5,373 bases of DNA from the NCBI GenBank assembly GCA_023389895.1, contig JAEWDX010000036.1:1-5373 (forward strand), read 5' to 3'. The DNA comes from Bacillota bacterium. Lineage in GTDB: Bacteria; Bacillota; Bacilli; Bacillales; Cytobacillaceae. Shown here piece after piece: positions 1 through 4,784 of this stretch. The notes under the pieces are model-generated. The model ran no database searches and had not been told where the DNA came from. It saw only the letters and a program-made list of their open reading frames with translations. Each line of letters begins with the position of its first letter. The stretch's first letter is position 1. The position numbers and the translations under genes were made by a program.

Positions 1-3
1 CCT

Positions 4-99
4 TCAGGGCGTTACCCCATCATTTGGCTCTTCGATATAATCCTTCAGTTCCGACAGGAACTGTCTGACCTTTACCTGAGTATTGTTACCAATCTCAAT
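4..99 (-). pseudogene. Possible 3' gene remnant, unrecognised
   Basis: A minus-strand frame of 31 codons ends at a TGA (bases 4-6) and is closed upstream by an in-frame TAA (100-102). It has no start codon or ribosome binding site. The peptide includes VRQFLSELKDYIEEPNDG, which is charged and helix-like, and most codons start with a purine, as real coding DNA does. It looks like the tail of a broken gene, but I do not recognise the family. The opposite strand is also open from base 1 to a TAA at 145-147 (48 codons, ending LTHQLVE) in exact antisense register. Only one of the two can be real, and codon bias favours the minus strand slightly. Confidence is low either way. Confidence 0.25.
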
Positions 100-122
100 T
101 TAAGCCAGAAACATTTCGCACA

Positions 123-140
123 ACTAACGCACCAGTTAGT
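123..140. repeat. Small perfect inverted repeat (6-bp arms, 6-base loop)
   Basis: ACTAAC-GCACCA-GTTAGT is a perfect dyad followed by an A-rich run (about 144-150). Read on the minus strand, the T-run comes before the hairpin and not after it, so it is not a standard intrinsic terminator for the serine hydrolase gene that ends at 201. It may be a copy of a dispersed palindromic element or part of a decayed mobile element. The sequence alone shows only the dyad. Confidence 0.4.
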
Positions 141-200
141 CGAATAAAAAAAGAGACAATTATTAACTAGATACTAGGCTAATGGAGACTGAAAAAGCAC

Positions 201-1097
201 TTACTGACTGTCGGCATAAGGCAATAAATAGTCCTTAAAATATTGTAAAGGTCTTGTTGCATCATCTTTAATACTACTTGTGAAAACCGTTACCAATTGA
301 TAGTCAGGTGCGACAATAATATACTGTCCTTCATGTCCAGTCGCCAAAAAAATCCTACCTACTTGATTATCGGATGTTATGTTCCACCAATGATATGCGT
401 ATGAAGTCACCTCATCAACTTCGACCTTGGGACTTGTAGATTCCTCAACCCAGTGAAAGGGTACGATTTGTTTGGACTTCCATACTCCATTTTTTAAATA
501 TAGCGTACCGATTTTTAACATATCAACCGTTTTCATCGTTAATCCGAATCCACCAATGGCTATACCTTGAGGATCACGGTTCCACTTATAATCTGTTATT
601 CCTAGAGGCGTAAATAAATACTTTTTGGCGAAGACTTCTATATTTAATTCAGTGGTCTTTTGTAAGATTGCACTTAACAATTGTGAAGAACCGCAACTGT
701 AGACCATTTCATTTCCAGGAGGATTATCAATGGCCTGCTGAAGTACAAAATTTACCCAATTTTTGCTGGGTATCATACCACTATTACCCGGCCAGTGTAA
801 CCCTGAAGTCATTGTCAGCAGGTGCTTGATTGTGATTTTCTGATTTTCTTTATCTTTATTAAATTCCGGAAAGTAATTAATTATTGGTGTGTTAACATTT
901 TCGATATACCCCTTGTCTATCGCAATCCCGATCATTACTGATAAGATGCTTTTTGTAACAGAATATATTTTATGTTGTTTTTCTTTCATTTTTTTGTTTC
1001 GATAATATTCAAATATCACAGCATTATTCCTCTGGACAAGGACGCTGTCAACTTTGTCTTTTTTTAGTATATTTTCAAATTCGGTTAAAGCTTTCAT
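201..1097 (-). CDS. Serine hydrolase, beta-lactamase / penicillin-binding-like fold
   Basis: This 298-residue protein belongs to the class C beta-lactamase-like serine hydrolases (Pfam Beta-lactamase type, including EstB-type esterases and 6-aminohexanoate-dimer hydrolase). The nucleophile motif SxxK is SVTK at residues 46-49. The second motif, normally Tyr-x-Asn, reads YSC at 133-135, so the asparagine is replaced by cysteine. The third motif, KTG in true beta-lactamases, is HEG at 255-257 inside ATGHEGQY, as is usual in the esterase/amidase branch. LLTMTSGLHW at 93-102 is another family signature. There is no signal peptide, so it is probably cytoplasmic, and about 300 residues is normal for this Bacillus subgroup. 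The chosen ATG has an AAGGGGG ribosome binding site about 11 bases upstream. The frame stays open another 38 codons upstream, into an acetyltransferase remnant. The substrate cannot be deduced, and antibiotic resistance should not be assumed. Confidence 0.9.
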   Translation of the reverse strand: MKALTEFENILKKDKVDSVLVQRNNAVIFEYYRNKKMKEKQHKIYSVTKSILSVMIGIAIDKGYIENVNTPIINYFPEFNKDKENQKITIKHLLTMTSGLHWPGNSGMIPSKNWVNFVLQQAIDNPPGNEMVYSCGSSQLLSAILQKTTELNIEVFAKKYLFTPLGITDYKWNRDPQGIAIGGFGLTMKTVDMLKIGTLYLKNGVWKSKQIVPFHWVEESTSPKVEVDEVTSYAYHWWNITSDNQVGRIFLATGHEGQYIIVAPDYQLVTVFTSSIKDDATRPLQYFKDYLLPYADSQ

Positions 1098-1211
1098 TCG
1101 ACTGGAATCCCCCTTATATATTAATCCAATATCTTTTTTCTTTTTTTTAATCTCAAATCCAACAGATTTATAAAGTTTTAATGCAGATTCGTTTTTAGTT
1201 TCAACGAGAAG
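1098..1211 (-). pseudogene. Remnant of a GNAT acetyltransferase C-terminus
   Basis: This minus-strand frame begins right after an in-frame TAG (1212-1214). It encodes ETKNESALKLYKSVGFEIKK, the classic end of a GCN5-related N-acetyltransferase (N-x-x-A-x-x-L-Y-x-x-x-G-F, motif B). The upstream acetyl-CoA-binding motif A is absent: the sequence before the stop belongs to a different family (the ArsM-like remnant). The remnant therefore cannot be a working enzyme. It has no stop of its own and runs in frame through a lysine-rich stretch, then DIGLIYKGDSSR, into the ATG of the serine hydrolase. The hydrolase ribosome binding site and its possible promoter now lie within this relic. The GNAT assignment rests on a short but characteristic motif. 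Confidence 0.6.
1128..1156 (-). promoter_or_regulatory. Weak candidate promoter for the serine hydrolase gene
   Basis: On the minus strand TTGAGA (1151-1156, five of six matches to the sigma-A -35 box) is followed after 17 bases by GATATT (1128-1133, four of six matches to TATAAT). It lies inside the acetyltransferase remnant and about 30 bases upstream of the hydrolase ATG. The setting is AT-rich, so chance matches are expected. Confidence 0.25.
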
Positions 1212-1467
1212 CTATTGTAGTTTTTCTGGTAAAGTACCTGTCATGATGATATCAGATATTGCTGGTCCCCCCTTCTTTTAACATTCGATATGCCTCATGA
1301 AACACCCTTTGTTTATTAGGAGATAGATTCTAGAAAACAATCAAAACCCCACCACTGCCAAGATCAAGAACTGTTTCCCCTTTTATTAAATCTGCAATGA
1401 CTTGAAGATTCCCACAACCTAAAACCATATTACCTCGCTTATTTAAGTACGCCTTCATGTAGCCCAA
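1212..1467 (-). pseudogene. Decayed ArsM-like SAM-dependent methyltransferase
   Basis: Two pieces of one class I methyltransferase are visible on the minus strand. The first (1467 down to 1333, 45 codons) starts LGY and continues through VLGCGNLQVIADLIKGETV and the SAM-binding motif LDLGSGG (DLGSGG at 1348-1365). This LGxGN...ADLxxGExVLDLGSGG pattern is typical of arsenite methyltransferase ArsM and close relatives. The frame then meets a TAG (1330-1332) and continues at once with NLSPNKQRVFHEAYRMLKEGG, which in the family lies roughly 60-80 residues further on, so there is an internal deletion. A run of six G/C pairs (1267-1272) marks a frameshift, after which PAISDIIMTGTLPEKLQ gives the next family block, ended by a TAG at 1212-1214. 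The N-terminus and the catalytic C-terminal part are missing. Arsenite as the original substrate is an inference; other methyltransferases share these motifs. Confidence 0.75.
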
Positions 1468-1640
1468 TTATTTAAAACTCAATCCCCTATGTTCTTTCAA
1501 GTTTTTTGAAATCCTGCGAATAAGTGAGTATTCAAAAGATAATCGAATCTAATTGAGGGAGCACAATAAACTTTAACGAAAAAAGAGATAGCCCATCCTT
1601 ATTAATGCTCTTCTTTCTTGATTATAATTAATTCCCCTTT
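1468..1640. other. AT-rich spacer with no recognisable gene
   Basis: Between the methyltransferase remnant and the central operon I find no convincing reading frame on either strand. Stops are frequent, and no ribosome binding site is paired with a start. A moderately ordered stretch around 1550-1600 (GAGGGAGCACAATAAACTTT followed by GATAGCCCATCC) has the look of a dispersed intergenic repeat or the end of a decayed mobile element. Neither can be shown from one copy. Confidence 0.4.
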
Positions 1641-1695
1641 TTACTTCACGGAGTAATTAAAATTAAATCCAAGAGTAATTTTGTTGCAATATTGC
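1641..1695 (+). promoter_or_regulatory. Operator-like repeat cluster upstream of the HTH/F1-beta gene
   Basis: Three ordered elements lie within 55 bases of one another. An imperfect 16-base dyad, TTACTtCacGgAGTAA (1641-1656), has arms matching at 12 of 16 positions. The octamer GAGTAATT occurs twice in direct orientation (1651-1658 and 1673-1680), 22 bases apart start to start, about two helical turns. A perfect 10-base palindrome GCAATATTGC (1686-1695) overlaps the candidate -35 box. Such sites would suit autoregulation by the HTH protein encoded just downstream. The binding itself is inferred. Confidence 0.35.
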
Positions 1696-1712
1696 GCCAT
1701 TTAATTTACTAT
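1685..1712 (+). promoter_or_regulatory. Candidate sigma-A promoter of the operon
   Basis: TTGCAA (1685-1690) and TACTAT (1707-1712) are separated by 16 bases, and each matches four of six consensus positions. Transcription would begin only about 15 bases before the ATG, giving a very short leader that still includes the ribosome binding site. The match is modest; the TATATAG-rich stretch at 1710-1716 offers alternative -10 boxes. Confidence 0.3.
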
Positions 1713-1720
1713 ATAGAATT

Positions 1721-1730
1721 AAGGAGGTGA
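1721..1730 (+). promoter_or_regulatory. Strong ribosome binding site fixing the start at 1734
   Basis: AAGGAGGTGA is an almost complete complement of the 16S rRNA 3' end. The AAGGAGG core ends six bases before the ATG at 1734, which is ideal spacing. The next in-frame ATG (codon 4, 1743) would be 15 bases away, so the first ATG is the start. Confidence 0.85.
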
Positions 1731-1733
1731 ATT

Positions 1734-2792
1734 ATGGAAAAAATGGATGACTTAAGATTAAATGTAAGTTTATTGCGCAGGAAAGTACCGAATCTAACAA
1801 GTGCAGCCCGACAAGTTGGCTTGCGACCAGCTACCGTCTCTAACCTATGCACGGGAAAAATCCCTGTTGGTAGAGCTGAGGTTCGAACTGTAGTGGCATT
1901 AGCATCATTAGCCGATTGCAGTTTGGATGAATTAATTATTAGAGGGGAGAAAATTGAAATGATAGAAACCAAAATCAAAGCTTTAGATTTATTTGCTCCT
2001 TTAGCAAAAGGAGGTACTGTCGGTTTGGTTGCGCGTCCTGGAATGGGGCAGCTCGTTGTATTAGCAGAATTACTCTATCGATTAAAGAATGAAGCATATA
2101 AAACAATCCTTTTAATGCCTGAAGGTGAATACCAAGGATTAAATGATCTTGCTGAAAATGCAGAATTCATTACAAGCACAATTGAAGAAACGTATGATAG
2201 GATTGCGAATATTGGTGGAGACCAAGATATTATGTTCGTTGCAGACAGAACCCATGTGATCACAGGAGGCATCCAACAACTTCAGGAGAATCTTCAAGGG
2301 ATAGGAATTCATTCTGTTACAACCTTCCTCGTTGATTTGACAGGCGAAGTTGTTGATGAAGATTTACCTTATGGGCCACTTGAAACCTTATGGCAATTCG
2401 ATGCTGATCTAGCAGCAAGACATCGCTATCCAGCCGTTAATCCTCTAAGTTCAACATCATCTGTTCTCGAAGGAGCACATTTAGAACAGGAACACTTCAC
2501 AATTCAGCAAAAAGCACTAAAACTTCTTCGCCGCTATCGGGAACTCCGTTCATTAGTGAATGTTAGCGGGATTGAACGAATTCCAACATCAGAATTACAA
2601 ACATATCGAAGAGGAGAAAAGCTTGAAGCATATTTAACTCAGCCTTTTTATATTGCCGAGCCCTTTACGAAAAAGCAAGGCGAAGCTATTAGCCTTCAAG
2701 AGACTTTGAATGATGTGAAAGAAATTATGAACGGTGCCGTAGATTCTAAAGATCTATCAGAACTAGAGTTTATTGGGAAATTACAATTCTAG
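1734..2792 (+). CDS. HTH domain fused to a degenerate F1-ATPase beta-subunit-like domain; probable transcriptional regulator
   Basis: Residues about 20-68 form a Cro/C1-type helix-turn-helix: LTSAARQVGLRPATVSNL, a GK turn, then ALASLADCSLDELI. From residue 77 the protein aligns with F1-ATPase beta. IETKIKALDLFAPLAKGG (77-94) matches beta LETGIKxxDLxAPxAKGG. The Walker A site GGAGVGKT is replaced by ARPGMGQL (100-107), so the catalytic Lys and Thr are Gln106 and Leu107. Glu130 may correspond to the catalytic Glu, but the Arg after it is lost. The Walker B Asp is kept (Asp171 in DIMFVAD). About 25 residues after it are missing. YPAVNPLSSTSS (232-243) matches beta YPAVDPLDSTSR with its adenine-pocket Tyr. 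QEHF, RRYREL and QPFYIAEPF (303-311, with two pocket Phe) match the C-terminal domain without gaps, while DELSEED is replaced by ERIPTSE (281-287). It therefore cannot hydrolyse ATP in the usual way. It is the first gene of an operon, 23 bases before the amidase gene. A DNA-binding sensor is inferred. The homology is clear, the function unknown. Confidence 0.85.
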   Translation: MEKMDDLRLNVSLLRRKVPNLTSAARQVGLRPATVSNLCTGKIPVGRAEVRTVVALASLADCSLDELIIRGEKIEMIETKIKALDLFAPLAKGGTVGLVARPGMGQLVVLAELLYRLKNEAYKTILLMPEGEYQGLNDLAENAEFITSTIEETYDRIANIGGDQDIMFVADRTHVITGGIQQLQENLQGIGIHSVTTFLVDLTGEVVDEDLPYGPLETLWQFDADLAARHRYPAVNPLSSTSSVLEGAHLEQEHFTIQQKALKLLRRYRELRSLVNVSGIERIPTSELQTYRRGEKLEAYLTQPFYIAEPFTKKQGEAISLQETLNDVKEIMNGAVDSKDLSELEFIGKLQF

Positions 2793-2815
2793 CATTTGAA
2801 AAGAGGTCTTCACTT

Positions 2816-3772
2816 ATGCCAAATATCCACCAATTAAACCCAAGTTCAACGTCACTACACGGCTTCTTCAGTAAAGATTTAGAACCCGCATTAGAAATAG
2901 CTTCAGGAGATACAGTTTATTTTCAAACACTAGATAGTGCGTGGGGTGCCGAGAAACGGAAAGTATTAAGGGAACCTAGAAAAAGATTCAGTGATGTTCA
3001 ACCACACCGGATGCCTAAACAATTTGGTCATTCATTAATCGGTCCTGTCTATATTAGGGATGCAAAGCCAGGTCAAACTTTAGAGATTAAGATTAATGAA
3101 ATTATACCTAGCTCATGGGGATGGACTTCAGCAGGGGGATTTCCGAGCTACTGGAATGAGAAACTAGGAATGGTCGATGAAAAAGAAGTGATACTAGATT
3201 TTGAATTAGATATTAATCAAATGATTGGAAAAAGTCAATTTGGAGATTTTGATTTTACTGTAAAGCTAAATCCTTTCATGGGAATTATGGGAATGCCTCC
3301 CTCTATACCAGGAAAACATACAACCATTTCACCTAGGGCGACGGGAGGAAATATTGACTGTAAGGAATTACAAGCAGGTAGTACATTATTTTTACCGATT
3401 GAGGTAGAGGGCGGACTGTTTTCTACCGGAGATGGGCATGCTGTGCAGGGTGATGGAGAAGTTAGTGGCCCCGCATTAGAATGTCCTATGGAAAAAGTTA
3501 GTTTAACATTTACAGTCCTAGACGATTTTCCAATACAAAGACCAATAGCTAAAACAAAAAATGGATGGATTACAATGGCATTTCATGAGAAGCTTGAAGA
3601 AGCGATGTGGATAGCTCTTGATGACATGCTACAATTTATATCATGCTTATACCGTATTTCTCGATCAGAGGCTTATGCATATGCTTCCTTGGTCGTTGAC
3701 TTACGAATCACACAAATTGTAAATACTTCAAAAGGAGTTCATGCTTTTCTTCCCTTTGGTGCACTAAGATAG
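2816..3772 (+). CDS. Acetamidase/formamidase family amidase
   Basis: This 318-residue protein belongs to the FmdA/AmdA acetamidase-formamidase family, which hydrolyses short-chain amides such as formamide and acetamide to ammonia and the acid. It is unrelated to the nitrilase-type amidases. Family signatures seen in order are GPVYIRDAKPGQTLEIKI (76-93), NPFMGIMGMPP (152-162), SPRATGGNIDCKEL (172-185), and the strongly conserved LFSTGDGHAVQGDGE (201-215), whose Asp, His and Glu residues lie in the active site region. The C-terminal block VDLRITQIVN with KGVHAFLP (294-313) is also present. Length fits the short bacterial branch of about 300 residues, and there is no signal peptide, so it acts in the cytoplasm. 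The start has a GAGG ribosome binding site (2803-2806) nine bases upstream. It follows the HTH/F1-beta gene by 23 bases and is followed at once by a terminator, so the two form one transcription unit. The actual substrate is not known. Confidence 0.92.
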   Translation: MPNIHQLNPSSTSLHGFFSKDLEPALEIASGDTVYFQTLDSAWGAEKRKVLREPRKRFSDVQPHRMPKQFGHSLIGPVYIRDAKPGQTLEIKINEIIPSSWGWTSAGGFPSYWNEKLGMVDEKEVILDFELDINQMIGKSQFGDFDFTVKLNPFMGIMGMPPSIPGKHTTISPRATGGNIDCKELQAGSTLFLPIEVEGGLFSTGDGHAVQGDGEVSGPALECPMEKVSLTFTVLDDFPIQRPIAKTKNGWITMAFHEKLEEAMWIALDDMLQFISCLYRISRSEAYAYASLVVDLRITQIVNTSKGVHAFLPFGALR

Positions 3773-3778
3773 GATAGA

Positions 3779-3818
3779 GAAAGCGCTCCTTTTTACAAGA
3801 AGCGCTTTCATCTTTTTC
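3779..3818 (+). terminator. Intrinsic terminator of the operon
   Basis: GAAAGCGCT (3779-3787) pairs perfectly with AGCGCTTTC (3801-3809) across a 13-base loop. A T-rich tract, ATCTTTTTC, follows directly. It begins seven bases after the amidase stop codon and closes the two-gene operon. Confidence 0.9.
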
Positions 3819-3881
3819 ATTATATTAGTAAATCATGTTATTTTATATGGTTGAGTTTCAATTTATGCCCTTCCATTCAAG

Positions 3882-4241
3882 ATGATATTACCACGAAAAT
3901 CGCCCTTCGAAGCAAAAGAATTTCGATCAGTAAGGATACATGATATGAATAATGATGGAGAAACAATAGTGGCTGTCTTTCATACAGGTTCCAAAAATAA
4001 AGACGAAAAGATTGATCTCATTATTAGAGCTTACTTCCCAAGTAACATTACCCCTGAACCTGAAAAAGCTCGTTACCGAAAAGTAGAATTAAAGAACGGA
4101 ATTATTGGTCGACTATATGGTAGTTCATCTATATTTTTCCAAGTGAATGATGCCAATATTAATGTTTCTTATTTGAATATGCAAATTTCAACGGAACAAG
4201 TAGAAAAAGAACTTATCGAAATTGTAAATCAAATGTTTTAA
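3882..4241 (+). CDS. DUF4367-like protein, probably N-terminally truncated
   Basis: The 119-residue frame resembles the DUF4367-type domain of Bacillus surface proteins and lipoproteins. It shows a LPRKSPFEAKEF opening, then an IHDMNNDGETIVAVFH strand region, LIIRAYFP, a KVELKNGIIGRLYGSSS turn with FFQVND in the place of the usual W-x-x-x-N, and a C-terminal helix STEQVEKELIEIVNQMF. The chosen ATG has no ribosome binding site. Family-like sequence continues in frame upstream of it (VSIYALPFK, from 3855) until a TGA at 3852-3854, and members normally begin with a signal peptide that is absent here. The likely reading is the surviving C-terminal part of a larger gene whose 5' end was lost, leaving it next to the amidase terminator. 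The family assignment comes from pattern memory and is tentative. Confidence 0.5.
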   Translation: MILPRKSPFEAKEFRSVRIHDMNNDGETIVAVFHTGSKNKDEKIDLIIRAYFPSNITPEPEKARYRKVELKNGIIGRLYGSSSIFFQVNDANINVSYLNMQISTEQVEKELIEIVNQMF

Positions 4242-4268
4242 GGGCATCGTTTGGTATCTAAAACATGA

Positions 4269-4523
4269 ATGAAAAGGTACTGTGCCACCACTTTCACTGA
4301 TATGAAGAAAAGTTATACAGTCTCTAGTCTCACGACTATCTTCCTTTTCAACGCTTCATCAAGAGTAAGCCCTCCACGTTATCATCTTACAATGCTGAGT
4401 AACATCTATTATAGAACAAACTTAGGTGCTTCCTATGAACCAGTTAATTTGCATGTGCCTGTAACACAAGATGGATTTTTATATTATGGATTCTTACTCA
4501 CTCACAGCTACCCCTACATTTGA
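4269..4523 (+). CDS. Unrecognised open frame, doubtful gene
   Basis: An 84-codon frame opens at ATG 4269 with no ribosome binding site and ends at TGA 4521-4523. The second half (for example YEPVNLHVPVTQDGFLYYGF) reads like a genuine protein end. The first half has unusual composition, rich in Ser and Thr, and is probably not coding in this frame. On the minus strand, 4313-4378 gives GGLTLDEALKRKIVVRLETV with purine-first codons, bounded by stops, which could be a different gene remnant. I do not recognise either. The stretch between the DUF4367-like frame and the minus-strand genes looks like accumulated gene debris. Confidence 0.25.
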   Translation: MKRYCATTFTDMKKSYTVSSLTTIFLFNASSRVSPPRYHLTMLSNIYYRTNLGASYEPVNLHVPVTQDGFLYYGFLLTHSYPYI

Positions 4524-4569
4524 TTGAATGTATAATTTAAGAGGAACAATGAGGAACAGAAGTTTTTAC

Positions 4570-4743
4570 TTATATAATAAAGGAATTTATTAACAAAAAA
4601 ATACAAGCTAGAATTGTAACAATTAAGAAAAATAATGAAACCTTTTTCACTTTAAATACAAAGTTTAAGATAACTATTATCATAATCATAATAATGGAAT
4701 AACAAAATAGAATCACAATTGCAAATAAGTTTATGATCTTCAA
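4570..4743 (-). CDS. Small two-helix membrane protein, unknown function
   Basis: The minus-strand frame encodes a very hydrophobic protein of 57 residues from a TTG start (4741-4743), or 59 residues from an ATG at 4747-4749. Helix 1 spans about residues 5-30, a basic KVKK loop lies at 31-34, and helix 2 covers 35-57. This is a hairpin whose positive loop would lie in the cytoplasm, placing both termini outside. The ribosome binding site GAGG (4751-4754) is seven bases from the TTG but only one base from the ATG, so TTG is preferred. The gene begins 41 bases after the stop of the stalk-domain gene on the same strand, with no clear terminator between, so they may be co-transcribed. AT-rich DNA can give hydrophobic frames by chance, which limits confidence. 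Confidence 0.5.
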   Translation of the reverse strand: MKIINLFAIVILFCYSIIMIMIIVILNFVFKVKKVSLFFLIVTILACIFLLINSFII

Positions 4744-4750
4744 TAACATA

Positions 4751-4754
4751 CCTC
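4751..4754 (-). promoter_or_regulatory. Ribosome binding site deciding a TTG start
   Basis: Minus-strand GAGG lies one base before ATG 4749 and seven bases before TTG 4743. Normal Shine-Dalgarno spacing selects the TTG. Confidence 0.4.
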
Positions 4755-4784
4755 GTTAATACAATAAAAAAACATTTGTCTACC

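Noticed and set aside
1..147. Plus-strand open frame of 48 codons from the left edge, ending LTHQLVE
   Set aside because: It is in exact antisense register to a minus-strand frame with more coding-like, purine-first codons, and I recognise no family in it. Kept only as an alternative in the remnant entry.
1709..2272. Minus-strand open frames opposite the HTH/F1-beta gene (1709-1978 and 2075-2272)
   Set aside because: They are antisense to a strongly supported gene, lack ribosome binding sites, and have no recognisable content.
1734..2792. A functional ATP synthase beta subunit or RNA/DNA helicase of the Rho type
   Set aside because: The Walker A Lys and Thr are absent, the crown domain is replaced by an HTH, and no other atp genes are nearby.
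3797..3810. CcpA catabolite-response (cre) site: AAGAAGCGCTTTCA resembles one half of the consensus
   Set aside because: The left half does not fit, and the sequence is the right arm of the terminator downstream of the operon.
4515..4532. Inverted repeat TACATT-TGATTG-AATGTA as a terminator
   Set aside because: The stem is short and AT-rich, with no T-run on either side in the right place.
4541..4558. Tandem 10-base repeat containing GAGGAACA twice
   Set aside because: Only two copies in AT-rich spacer DNA, with no link to a gene start or known element.
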